Assembly (NCBI GenBank): GCA_944381375.1
Contig: CALWKX010000014.1
Span: forward strand, 167,590 to 231,589
Direction: 5' to 3'
DNA: 64,000 bases
Source: an uncultured Lachnospiraceae bacterium
GTDB taxonomy: Bacteria > Bacillota > Clostridia > Eubacteriales > Anaerofustaceae
Shown here: positions 56,893 through 64,000 of the stretch, in pieces
How positions within the stretch are numbered: position 1 is the stretch's first letter
How the letters are laid out: each line of letters starts with the position of its first letter
Notes under the pieces: generated by a model
The model's database searches: none
What the model saw: only the letters and a program-made list of their open reading frames with translations
Told to the model about the DNA's origin: nothing
Position numbers and translations under genes: made by a program

Positions 56893-57363
56893 ATGAACTA
56901 TCAACAGTATCTTGAATTGAAAAGAAGATGCGAAATAAAAATAAAAATATTCACTTTCGGCATGTATATAGCTTCAATGCTTGCCTTTGTTCAGACTGCG
57001 CTGCTTGTATTAAAGGTAGATTTCACATGGCCGTACTCTAACTTGATTATATTGGATCAACTGTATTCTTTGGGATATCAAAGGAGCGCTGAGGGTAATG
57101 TTATATTTGCTTTGTTTTTTTACGGCGCTTTTGCTCTTATTGCTATTGCTCTTATTGCTTCTTCTTTTCTTTGTTCGAACAGTAAAAGATCTTTTTACTA
57201 TCTGATTATATTGATTTATTCGGCAGATTCGGTTTTGTGCCTAGCTACGGCAATGTATTTCAATCTGATAGTGCATGTTGTAGTAATAATTTTATTAGCG
57301 TTAGCAGTAAGAAACATAAAAACTTTATCTTATCTGAAAAATAATTTGTGGGGATACGAATAA
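56893..57363 (+). CDS. Membrane protein of unknown function
   Basis: This codes for 156 residues with four membrane segments (about 20-40, 70-95, 103-115, 118-138) and a basic N-terminus. It has no recognisable motif. No strong ribosome site precedes the ATG, but it starts ten bases after murB and is probably co-transcribed. A clear terminator follows at 57410. Confidence 0.65.
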   Translation: MNYQQYLELKRRCEIKIKIFTFGMYIASMLAFVQTALLVLKVDFTWPYSNLIILDQLYSLGYQRSAEGNVIFALFFYGAFALIAIALIASSFLCSNSKRSFYYLIILIYSADSVLCLATAMYFNLIVHVVVIILLALAVRNIKTLSYLKNNLWGYE

Positions 57364-57409
57364 TAACCTGATGTAAAGTATAAGCGTTGGTCAATATAGA
57401 TTTAATATA

Positions 57410-57447
57410 AACTCCATGTAAAATATGAATTTTACATGGAGTTTTTT
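57410..57447 (+). terminator. Intrinsic terminator after the murB operon
   Basis: AACTCCATGTAAAA pairs with TTTTACATGGAGTT around a short loop and ends in a T-run. Confidence 0.88.
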
Positions 57448-57526
57448 AATGATGTTTATCAAACAGTCCTTAACGTACTTATATCGGTTTGATTATTTCA
57501 GACTTATCTGAGCAAAGAGCATAATT

Positions 57527-57679
57527 CTAATATGCAAACAAAATTATCAGAAGGAGGAAGAAGAAAAGCAATGTGCCCGGATCATCTCCCCAGAAACCGA
57601 TGCTGTCGAACAGCACTACTAACAGCAGAAAAAACATCAATAAACTGTCACAACTGCAATCATTAAAAAAATCGCACAT
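57527..57679 (-). CDS. 50-residue membrane protein, paralogue of the gene at 60758
   Basis: This short gene has an ATG with TTGGAGG nine bases upstream and ends in TAG. The product is cysteine-bearing at the N-terminus (MCDFFNDCSCDSLLMFFLL), has a hydrophobic segment, an acidic turn (GDDPG) and a second hydrophobic run (TLLFFFLLLIILFA). It aligns over its whole length, with no gap, with the 50-residue product encoded at 60758-60910. Two-hairpin membrane proteins of this kind are often linked to spore envelopes, but that is inference. Confidence 0.75.
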   Translation of the reverse strand: MCDFFNDCSCDSLLMFFLLLVVLFDSIGFWGDDPGTLLFFFLLLIILFAY

Positions 57680-57824
57680 ATATGATCCTCCAAGGGTAGT
57701 TTTTCTAAAAGAGCGCGTAATTTTCTCTTTTCAACATATAATACGCTGATTAATTATAAATGTGAAAATGAGGAAACATATCACTCTTAAATCATAATAT
57801 ATAGTGAATTGAGAGGTGAGTTTT

Positions 57825-58127
57825 ATAAGCAGCAAAGAACTGAATGAAATTCAGTCGATAATCAGTGAATTGAAAAATTCAGGTAAAGACGTTGATGATC
57901 TGAAAAAAGAAATAAAGGAAAGAGGCCTTGAATCACAGGTTAAAAGTTTTGAGAGAAAATATGCAAGTCAGATCAATTCGTTTATAAATGAAATCAATCA
58001 GAAAGATATGAGCGCAAAGGATAAGGCGCAGCTTGTTATGGATATGAAAAACAAGTTAACGCCTCAGCAGAAAAAGCAGTTTGATACGCTCCTTTCAGCG
58101 CTCAAGGGATATTTAAAGTCCAAATGA
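57825..58127 (+). CDS. Helical protein of unknown function (start uncertain)
   Basis: This codes for about 100 residues, strongly alpha-helical and charged (LNEIQSIISELKNSGKDVDD, LTPQQKKQFDTLLSALKGYL). A GTG start at 57816 would have its ribosome site directly against it. The strong AGAGGTGA at 57812-57819 instead fits an ATA start at 57825. The next gene (58137) follows after nine bases. A CATAATATA at 57793-57801 resembles a sigma-K -10. I do not recognise the family. Confidence 0.6.
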   Translation: MSSKELNEIQSIISELKNSGKDVDDLKKEIKERGLESQVKSFERKYASQINSFINEINQKDMSAKDKAQLVMDMKNKLTPQQKKQFDTLLSALKGYLKSK

Positions 58128-58136
58128 GGTGAATAA

Positions 58137-58343
58137 ATGTCGATTTTATCAGGGTTATTGCACAAATCTGACGATGAGAAATCAGCTAAAATAAAGGAAG
58201 AAAAAAAAGTAAAGCGCGAAGCGAAAATATCGAAGCGCAAAGCCCATCGTCAATTAAAAAAACAAAGGTATTCCGAGAGGAGAGAAAGGAAGAATCAGCG
58301 CAATTTAAAACGGGAAGCAAATGCGCAAGCTTTAAAGGAATAA
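58137..58343 (+). CDS. Small very basic protein of unknown function
   Basis: This codes for 68 residues. After MSILSGLLHKS the sequence is almost entirely K, R, E, A and Q (for example KVKREAKISKRKAHRQLKKQ), expected as one long helix that could bind nucleic acid or acidic membranes. It follows the 57825 gene by nine bases with a GAGGTGA ribosome site, so the two are a small operon. Function unknown. Confidence 0.65.
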   Translation: MSILSGLLHKSDDEKSAKIKEEKKVKREAKISKRKAHRQLKKQRYSERRERKNQRNLKREANAQALKE

Positions 58344-58357
58344 ATACCTATAACTGA

Positions 58358-58396
58358 TAGCTCCTTTATCACAAATGTGATGGAGGAGTTTTTATA
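58358..58396 (+). terminator. Intrinsic terminator after the small basic protein gene
   Basis: CTCCTTTATCACA pairs with TGTGATGGAGGAG, followed by TTTTTAT. Confidence 0.8.
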
Positions 58397-58460
58397 TTAC
58401 AAGAGTCATTACACTGTCGCAAATTTTTAAGCAGCATATTATAAATCAAAGGAGTATTAA

Positions 58461-59606
58461 ATGAAAAAAAGTATTCAGCGAAAGCTTGACATAAATGTAA
58501 TAAAATTATTTGAGAACAGTAAAGATAATGATAGCGTATCGGTTATTGTATTTGCTGATGGCCGAAACAAAGACAGGGTTAGGCAGACACTGGAAAAAAG
58601 CGGCTGCAAGCTGAAATATGAACTTGATATTATCAATGGTTATGCTGTAGAAGCGTGCAGCAAATCTCTTTTGGATATCGCTGATTGTGAACATGTTATG
58701 TATATTGCCGGCGATATTAAAGCTAAAACATGTCTTGATATTGCCAGAAAATGTATAGGTGCCGATAGCTGTAAAGATAATATAACCGGTAAAAATATAG
58801 GGGTTGCGGTAATTGATACGGGAATATATCCTCATGAAAATATTAAAAACAATATAGTACATTTTGTTGATTTTGTAGATAATAAAAAAAAAGCGTATGA
58901 TGACAATGGGCATGGTACGCACTGCGCCGGGATTATCGCTTCAAGCGATGAGCGTTACAAAGGAATAGCTCCAGGAGCAAATTTAATAGGCCTTAAGGTA
59001 ATGAATGCAAATGGCGAAGGTGATACTTCGAACATCCTTGCGGCAATGAATTGGGTTGGCAAAAATGCGGAAATTTATAATATAAGAGTAGTGTCCATGT
59101 CTTTAGGGGCGCAAGTGAATTCATATATTCGCTATGACCCGATGATTATGGCCGCTGAAAAATTATGGAGCGAAGGAATTATTGTAGTAGCCGCAGCAGG
59201 CAATGAAGGACCTGATTATTCTACCATAAGTTCGCCGGGAGCAGGCAGGAATCTTATTACGGTAGGCTGTTCTGATGATAAAAATACCGCAGAATTAACT
59301 GATGATTCAATAGCTGATTTTTCTTCAAGAGGGCCTTCCCGTTATGCAAAAAGCAAGCCTGATATAGTTGCTCCTGGTGTAGATATTGTTTCGCTGGCAA
59401 ATTCTTCAAAAGGTTTTATTACAATGAGCGGTACTTCCATGTCTGCTCCTGTAGTAAGCGGGTGTTGTGCTTTGATTTTGGAAAAGTATCCCGATTTGAA
59501 ACCCGATGAAGTAAAACAACGCTTGATAAAAAACGCTTATTCTCTTCGTGAAACAAAATTGGCGCAGGGTTCAGGCGTAGTAAATCTCAGAAATATTTTA
59601 TACTAA
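58461..59606 (+). CDS. Subtilisin-like serine protease (S8), no signal peptide
   Basis: This codes for 381 residues. The catalytic triad is Asp119 (VIDTGI), His151 (NGHGTHCAG) and Ser326 (SGTSMSAP), with the oxyanion Asn248 (AAGNEGP). The first about 90 residues resemble a propeptide of the I9 type. Absence of a signal peptide suggests an intracellular or spore-associated protease, as in the AprX group. It sits among small unknown genes. An AAAGGAG site precedes the ATG. Confidence 0.92.
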   Translation: MKKSIQRKLDINVIKLFENSKDNDSVSVIVFADGRNKDRVRQTLEKSGCKLKYELDIINGYAVEACSKSLLDIADCEHVMYIAGDIKAKTCLDIARKCIGADSCKDNITGKNIGVAVIDTGIYPHENIKNNIVHFVDFVDNKKKAYDDNGHGTHCAGIIASSDERYKGIAPGANLIGLKVMNANGEGDTSNILAAMNWVGKNAEIYNIRVVSMSLGAQVNSYIRYDPMIMAAEKLWSEGIIVVAAAGNEGPDYSTISSPGAGRNLITVGCSDDKNTAELTDDSIADFSSRGPSRYAKSKPDIVAPGVDIVSLANSSKGFITMSGTSMSAPVVSGCCALILEKYPDLKPDEVKQRLIKNAYSLRETKLAQGSGVVNLRNILY

Positions 59607-59615
59607 CACAAAAAT

Positions 59616-59652
59616 AAATCCGCGAGAACATTGCGCGGATTTTATTATTATC
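59616..59652 (+). terminator. Intrinsic terminator after the subtilisin gene
   Basis: AAATCCGCG pairs with CGCGGATTT around a short loop, followed by TATTATTATC. Confidence 0.78.
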
Positions 59653-59685
59653 ATGTAAGTGTTGGTGGTGTATTCGTATACGATT

Positions 59686-59723
59686 GAAAAAAAATACGCA
59701 AGCCGGTCATAAACTTGCGTATT
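59686..59723 (-). terminator. Intrinsic terminator of the minus-strand small-protein cluster
   Basis: On the minus strand AATACGCAAG pairs with CTTGCGTATT and is followed by a run of eight T. Confidence 0.85.
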
Positions 59724-59729
59724 TAATAT

Positions 59730-60452
59730 TTATTTTTCATTTTCAAACAGCTTTATCACTTCCATTATATCATTTAGTTCTTCGTTATTTTCAGTTTTTA
59801 ATTCTTCATAGTTTTTTTCAACATCAATATTTTCGGTTTTGGTAGCATTTTCTTTTTTTTGTATAAGAGGTTTTATTATATTCGCCATATTTTTTATTTC
59901 GTTAATTTTATCTAAAGCGGGAACGCCGCTGACATTTGGCAATTCATTCATTAAAAATTTCAGCTTTTCATTTTTTGGAGTATCTTTAGGCAGTGTTGAT
60001 ATTTGGGATTTGATGCTGTTTATTTGTGTTACCGTCTTTTTCATATTATCCATATTGTTCATGACAGTTTTGACAGTATTAAGCTTTTTAGGTGATAAAT
60101 ACGGCTTTATTTCTTCCACTACATCACCGATATTTGTATTGTCGGGTATGTTTTGACTGAAATCAGCCTTTTGTAGTAATGCCAAATCATCAAGTATGCT
60201 TTGGAGCTTATAAAGAGTTTTTATCGCTGCGAAATTATTTGCGCTGATAAGACGTTTGCCTTTTTCTATGTATGGTATATTAATACGTTTTTGCTGTTCG
60301 TTTGAACTTTCATCCGTTATATTCTCTGTATTATCATCAACAGTAAAGTTGTACTCGTCTGTTTTTATATTCGGGAATAAATTATAAGCCATAAGACCTA
60401 ACATGCCTAATAGTATTATTTTATTATTGTCTATGCTATCTATAAGCTTCAT
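59730..60452 (-). CDS. Protein of unknown function with hydrophobic N-terminus
   Basis: This codes for 240 residues. One short hydrophobic segment (about 11-28, KIILLGMLGLMAYNLF) is followed by a charged helical protein rich in N, K and I, with no cysteine. A GGAGGATAT site precedes the ATG. It is the last of three minus-strand genes (60910, 60711, 60452) that share a terminator at 59686. A role in the spore or cell envelope is possible from context only. Confidence 0.65.
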   Translation of the reverse strand: MKLIDSIDNNKIILLGMLGLMAYNLFPNIKTDEYNFTVDDNTENITDESSNEQQKRINIPYIEKGKRLISANNFAAIKTLYKLQSILDDLALLQKADFSQNIPDNTNIGDVVEEIKPYLSPKKLNTVKTVMNNMDNMKKTVTQINSIKSQISTLPKDTPKNEKLKFLMNELPNVSGVPALDKINEIKNMANIIKPLIQKKENATKTENIDVEKNYEELKTENNEELNDIMEVIKLFENEK

Positions 60453-60477
60453 ATATCCTCCATATGTATTAGCCGGA

Positions 60478-60513
60478 TTCAGGCGGCAGGATTGTTTTTA
60501 TGCCGCCTGAATT
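60478..60513. other. Strong hairpin between the 60517 and 59730 genes
   Basis: TTCAGGCGGCA pairs with TGCCGCCTGAA. There is no T-tract on the minus strand, so it is probably a stabilising or attenuating hairpin in the small-protein transcript. Confidence 0.5.
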
Positions 60514-60516
60514 AAA

Positions 60517-60711
60517 TTATATATCCAAAAATAGCAAAGCTATCAGTAATATGATGATAATCCCATTGCCTTCAAACAAACCGCCTAAAAAGCCTTCTCC
60601 GTCGTTGCCGCAGCCGCATTTATCGTTATCACCATTAAAGAGAAGCAAAAGGATTAAAACTCCTATTATGATCCAACTGGAATCCATATCGCAAAATAAA
60701 TTATTAAGCAT
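60517..60711 (-). CDS. 64-residue small membrane protein with CGCG motif, unknown function
   Basis: Two hydrophobic segments (SSWIIIGVLILLLLF and GIIIILLIALLFLDI) flank an acidic, glycine-rich loop with CGCGNDGEGF. AAGGAGGT lies well placed before the ATG. The architecture is like that of the 50-residue products encoded at 57527 and 60758, but sequence identity is low. Possibly spore-associated; not recognised. Confidence 0.7.
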   Translation of the reverse strand: MLNNLFCDMDSSWIIIGVLILLLLFNGDNDKCGCGNDGEGFLGGLFEGNGIIIILLIALLFLDI

Positions 60712-60728
60712 AAGCTTACCTCCTTATG

Positions 60729-60757
60729 TTGATATGGGCGTTTGCCGCCCATATTTT
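60729..60757. other. Hairpin between two small minus-strand genes
   Basis: ATATGGGCG pairs with CGCCCATAT around TTTGC; a T-run follows on the plus strand only, so it is not a terminator for the minus-strand genes. It may cut expression of the 64-residue gene or stabilise the upstream mRNA. Confidence 0.5.
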
Positions 60758-60910
60758 TTATGCAACAGTTATTATGATTAAAAGCAGGAAGAAGAACAGA
60801 AGCGTTGAAGGGTCGTCATCGAATATGCACATATTATCAAATAAAACGACAAGCAGCAGGAAAAACATCAATATACTGTCACAGCTGCATGCGCCGAAAA
60901 AATCCATCAT
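60758..60910 (-). CDS. 50-residue membrane protein, paralogue of the gene at 57527
   Basis: This codes for 50 residues from ATG 60910 (an ATG also at 60907) with GGAGGT six bases upstream. The product begins MMDFFGACSCDSILMFFLLL, has an acidic turn FDDDPST, and a second hydrophobic run (LLFFFLLLIII). It aligns without gaps along the whole length with the product at 57527, sharing DFF, CSCDS, LMFFLLLVVLFD, DDP and TLLFFFLLLII. It is first of three minus-strand small genes. Confidence 0.75.
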   Translation of the reverse strand: MMDFFGACSCDSILMFFLLLVVLFDNMCIFDDDPSTLLFFFLLLIIITVA

Positions 60911-61020
60911 TGATTTACCTCCGATTATATTGAATGATCATTATCAGATATTCACTTTATATTACGCCGAAAGATTAGGGGTGTTACTTTAAAGCTTTGA
61001 TAAGAGCGTTTCGTATTAAA

Positions 61021-61049
61021 TTGACAAGTTATTTTGCATATTGTATAAT
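61021..61049 (+). promoter_or_regulatory. Consensus sigma-A promoter of proS
   Basis: TTGACA at 61021-61026, a 17-bp spacer and TATAAT at 61044-61049; both hexamers perfect. The leader is about 65 bases; no T-box is present. Confidence 0.88.
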
Positions 61050-61121
61050 CAGTTAAATCTAACCGTTAAAATGCTCTATTGGCATGACGGACTTTTTTAT
61101 TGAAGGACAGGAGAGTTGCAA

Positions 61122-62558
61122 ATGGCTAAAGCGGCAATGGAAGCAGTAACGCCTATGGATGAAGATTTTGCCAGATGGTATACTGATGTTATTTTGAAAA
61201 CAGAACTCGTTGACTATGCCCCTGTAAAGGGCTGTATGGTTATAAGACCGTACGGCTATGCGTTATGGGAGAATATTCAGCAGATTTTTGACAAAGAGTT
61301 TAAGAAAACCGGACATAAAAATATGTATTTCCCGCTTTTGATACCTGAAAGCTATCTTAATAAGGAAAAAGAACATGTGGAAGGTTTTGCTCCGGAGGTT
61401 GCTTGGGTTACTCAAGGCGGCGATGAGGTTTTGAGCGAACGACTGTGCATACGTCCTACTTCTGAGACAATAATATGCAGCATGTACGCTAAATGGCTTA
61501 CAAGTTACCGCGATTTGCCTTTTTTGTATAATCAATGGTGCAATGTGCTGCGTTGGGAAAAAACAACCAGGCCTTTTCTGCGTACGAGTGAATTTTTATG
61601 GCAGGAAGGGCATACTCTTCATGAGACTTTTGAACAGGCGGAAGAAGAAACATTGCGCATGATAAACATATATAAAAATGTATGTCAGGATTATTTGGCA
61701 ATGCCTGTTGTTATGGGACAAAAAAGTGAAAAAGAAAAATTTGCAGGTGCGCATGCGACATATTGCATTGAGTCTTTGATGCATGACGGACAAGCGCTTC
61801 AAAGCGGCACAAGTCATAATTTGTCCGACCATTTTGCAAAAGCTTTTGGAATGAGATTTTTGGGCAGAGACAATACGCAGCAATATGCTTATTCTACATC
61901 ATGGGGCGTTTCAACCCGGCTTATAGGTGGAATAATAATGGTTCATGGAGATGACAAAGGATTAAAACTGCCGCCTAAAATAGCTCCTGTACAGCTTGTG
62001 ATTATTCCTATCGCTGCACATAAACCTGGAGTTACGGAAAAAGCGTTGGATATAAAAAATATGCTGAGTGAAGATTTCAGGGTCGATATTGATTTATCGG
62101 AAGCTAATTCACCAGGTTGGAAATTTAATCAGTATGAAATGAGAGGCGTCCCTCTGAGGCTTGAGATTGGACCTAAAGATATACAAAATGAACAGGCTGT
62201 CCTGGTAAGAAGAGATACAGGAGAAAAGATATGCGTATCTCAAAATGAACTTAAAGAAAAAGTAGCTGTTCTTCTGGAAGAAATACAGGAAAACTTGTTT
62301 AATACAGCGATGGAACACAGAGAAAGCCGCACTTCTACTGCAGTTGATATGGTTGAGTTTAAAGCTCGTTTGGAAGATAATCCTGGATTTATAAAAGCAA
62401 AATGGTGCGGATGTCGTGAGTGCGAAGATAAAATAAAGGAAAAAACAGGAGCGTCATTAAGATGTATTCCTTTTGAACAGGAAGATATTGGAACGGATAA
62501 ATGCGTTTATTGCGGCAAAAAAGCTGAAAAAACGGTTTATTTTGCAAGAGCTTATTGA
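61122..62558 (+). CDS. proS: Prolyl-tRNA synthetase, archaeal/eukaryotic-like type
   Basis: This codes for 478 residues from the ATG at 61122 with AGGAG upstream; a TTG at 61116 is less well spaced. Class II motifs are present (motif 2 around [14 protein letters not shown]). It lacks the insertion editing domain of the bacterial type and has the C-terminal zinc-binding extension ([19 protein letters not shown]) of the archaeal/eukaryotic type, found in many Clostridia. Confidence 0.95.
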   Translation: MAKAAMEAVTPMDEDFARWYTDVILKTELVDYAPVKGCMVIRPYGYALWENIQQIFDKEFKKTGHKNMYFPLLIPESYLNKEKEHVEGFAPEVAWVTQGGDEVLSERLCIRPTSETIICSMYAKWLTSYRDLPFLYNQWCNVLRWEKTTRPFLRTSEFLWQEGHTLHETFEQAEEETLRMINIYKNVCQDYLAMPVVMGQKSEKEKFAGAHATYCIESLMHDGQALQSGTSHNLSDHFAKAFGMRFLGRDNTQQYAYSTSWGVSTRLIGGIIMVHGDDKGLKLPPKIAPVQLVIIPIAAHKPGVTEKALDIKNMLSEDFRVDIDLSEANSPGWKFNQYEMRGVPLRLEIGPKDIQNEQAVLVRRDTGEKICVSQNELKEKVAVLLEEIQENLFNTAMEHRESRTSTAVDMVEFKARLEDNPGFIKAKWCGCRECEDKIKEKTGASLRCIPFEQEDIGTDKCVYCGKKAEKTVYFARAY

Positions 62559-62567
62559 GAGGAAGAT

Positions 62568-63797
62568 ATGGAAAATATTTTTGATGTATTAAAAGAACGT
62601 GGCTATATAGAACAATGCACCCATGAGGATGAAATAAGAGAACTTCTCGGCAAGGAGAAAATTACATTTTATATAGGATTTGATCCTACCGCAGACAGCC
62701 TTCATATCGGGCACTTTATACAAATAATGGTTATGTCTTTGATGCAGCGTGCCGGACACAGACCAATAGCGTTGATGGGCGGCGGAACCACTATGATAGG
62801 CGATCCTTCCGGGAAAACGGATATGCGTAAAATGCTTACGCAAGATCAAATTATGCATAACGCTGAAAATTTCAAAAAAGTATTCAAGAAATTTTTATCT
62901 TTTGAAGATGACAAAGCTATTATAGTAAATAATGCAGATTGGCTGTTAAATCTAAATTATATAGAGTTTCTGCGTGAAGTAGGAGTTCATTTTTCAGTAA
63001 ACAGAATGCTTGCTGCCGAATGTTATCAGTCAAGAATGGAAAGAGGCCTTACGTTTTTAGAATTTAATTATATGATTATGCAGTCATATGATTTTTTAAG
63101 ACTTAATGAAAAATATAACTGCATAATGGAATTCGGCGGTAATGATCAGTGGTCTAATATTATAGGCGGCGTTGAGCTTATACGAAGAAAGACTGGAAAG
63201 AATGCTTATGGCATGACTTTTAAGCTTCTTGTCAACAGTGAAGGTAAGAAGATGGGCAAAACTGAAAAGGGCGCGTTGTGGCTCGATCCTGAAAAAACGT
63301 CTCCTTATGAATTCTATCAATATTGGCGCAATATTGATGATGCAGATGTTGAGAAATGTCTCAGCCTTTTGACGTTTTTGCCAATGGAAGAAGTGCGCAG
63401 TCTTACCCGCCATAAAGATGAAAGAATGAATACAGCTAAAGAAGTTCTTGCGTATGAAGTAACAAAACTGATTCATGGCGAGGATGAGGCTCATAAGGCG
63501 CAAAACGCAGCCAGAGCATTGTTTACGCAGGGAGTATCTGATGATAATATGCCCTCTACGCCTGTAAGCGCAGATGAAATATCGGAAGGTATTGATATAG
63601 TATCGCTTTTGATAAAATGCGGTATAGCTTCATCAAAATCTGAAGCCAGAAGATTAATTGCCCAGGGCGGTATAACTGTAGACGGCAATAAAATAGATAT
63701 GCCGGATATGTTGATAACCGAAGAGGATTTTGAGGAAGGCTCTTTGATAATCCGTAAGGGCAAGAAGATTTATCATAAGGTTTATTTATCCGTATAA
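62568..63797 (+). CDS. tyrS: Tyrosyl-tRNA synthetase
   Basis: This codes for 409 residues. The class I HIGH motif is HIGH (SLHIGHF) and the KMSKS motif is KMGKT ([13 protein letters not shown]), a variant seen in one TyrRS group. A C-terminal S4 domain for tRNA binding (about 340-405) is present. It lies nine bases after proS and has AGAGGAAG; both are probably one transcript. Confidence 0.95.
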   Translation: MENIFDVLKERGYIEQCTHEDEIRELLGKEKITFYIGFDPTADSLHIGHFIQIMVMSLMQRAGHRPIALMGGGTTMIGDPSGKTDMRKMLTQDQIMHNAENFKKVFKKFLSFEDDKAIIVNNADWLLNLNYIEFLREVGVHFSVNRMLAAECYQSRMERGLTFLEFNYMIMQSYDFLRLNEKYNCIMEFGGNDQWSNIIGGVELIRRKTGKNAYGMTFKLLVNSEGKKMGKTEKGALWLDPEKTSPYEFYQYWRNIDDADVEKCLSLLTFLPMEEVRSLTRHKDERMNTAKEVLAYEVTKLIHGEDEAHKAQNAARALFTQGVSDDNMPSTPVSADEISEGIDIVSLLIKCGIASSKSEARRLIAQGGITVDGNKIDMPDMLITEEDFEEGSLIIRKGKKIYHKVYLSV

Positions 63798-63801
63798 AGA
63801 A

Positions 63802-63830
63802 TTGACACATATTTATTAATTTAGTAAAAT
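63802..63830 (+). promoter_or_regulatory. Sigma-A promoter of tuf
   Basis: TTGACA at 63802-63807, a 17-bp spacer and TAAAAT at 63825-63830. Confidence 0.8.
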
Positions 63831-63894
63831 ATTTATGGTTGTTTTGTAGTTACTTAATTTTATTCGATATTAAAAGGAGAAACAAAGAAAAGAT

Positions 63895-64000
63895 ATGGCA
63901 AAGCAGAAATATGAAAGAACGAAACCGCACGTAAATATCGGAACGATAGGACACGTAGACCACGGGAAAACGACGCTGACAGCAGCAATCACAAAAGTGC
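63895..64000 (+). CDS. tuf: Elongation factor Tu, 5' end (runs off the window)
   Basis: Only the first 35 codons are present. [20 protein letters not shown] followed by [11 protein letters not shown] is the EF-Tu N-terminus with the P-loop [15 protein letters not shown] is upstream. Codon use (ACG, CAC, GTA, CTG, ATC) differs from the AT-rich neighbours, as often seen in highly expressed genes or after exchange between tuf copies. Confidence 0.96.
   Translation, partial: MAKQKYERTKPHVNIGTIGHVDHGKTTLTAAITKV

Noticed and set aside
60500..60781. 93-codon plus-strand frame over the small minus-strand genes
   Set aside because: It is antisense to two better-supported genes with strong ribosome sites, and low in complexity.

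Overview
The window is a low-GC chromosomal segment of an endospore-forming Gram-positive bacterium of the class Clostridia. The evidence is spoIIGA-sigE, a complete spoIIIAA-AH operon, a dcw cluster without ftsA but with sepF elsewhere, an ispH-S1 fusion, a T-box leader, an L20 leader and the clostridial order cmk-plsC-ispH. I cannot name the genus. Almost everything is core chromosome. I see no phage, insertion sequence, CRISPR array or rRNA operon.

Layout. 1-6.2 kb: cell wall and division genes (murD end, ftsW, murG, murA, ftsQ, ftsZ). 6.4-8.0 kb: spoIIGA-sigE, with a putative Spo0A-type promoter. 8.0-12.4 kb: class B sortase, small unknown genes, serA behind a long leader hairpin, cmk and plsC. 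12.4-19.5 kb: ispH-S1 fusion, tig-clpP-clpX and gdhA. 19.6-23.3 kb: a LysR regulator, an RNA-like hairpin with its own promoter, and a BMP-type lipoprotein followed by two uncharacterised cysteine-rich Fe-S-type proteins. 23.3-24.5 kb: infC-rpmI-rplT behind an L20-type leader, infC apparently starting at ATC. 24.6-30.1 kb (minus strand): M23 hydrolase, ftsX and ftsE, then an SsuABC-like importer. 30.2-32.6 kb: late cobalamin genes. 32.6-34.1 kb (minus): dinB and a small partner.

34.3-40.5 kb: HlyD-like protein, yggS, sepF, ylmH, rluD, a second murA and an MBL hydrolase. 40.5-44.8 kb: a patatin-like protein that has lost its catalytic residues, a queT-type transporter, tRNA-Leu(GAG), a CCA-adding enzyme and a GNAT. 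44.9-47.1 kb: T-box and thrS. 47.1-51 kb: KdpD/KdpE-like two-component system with a KtrB/KtrA-type K+ transporter. 51-55.9 kb (minus): spoIIIA operon. 56-57.4 kb: murB and a membrane protein. 57.4-61 kb: small unknown genes, including two 50-residue paralogues, and a subtilisin-like protease. 61-64 kb: proS, tyrS and the start of tuf.

The most interesting points are: ftsX has no ATG, GTG or TTG start upstream of its first membrane segment but has an ATT start overlapping the ftsE stop; a 7-4-7 direct repeat sits just upstream of the -10 of the K+ operon; two unassigned structured elements lie at 9.1-9.2 kb and 20.7 kb; a pair of short paralogous membrane proteins occurs at 57.5 and 60.8 kb; the patatin-like protein looks like a pseudoenzyme; and the Fe-S gene pair at 21.9-23.3 kb has no function I can assign.
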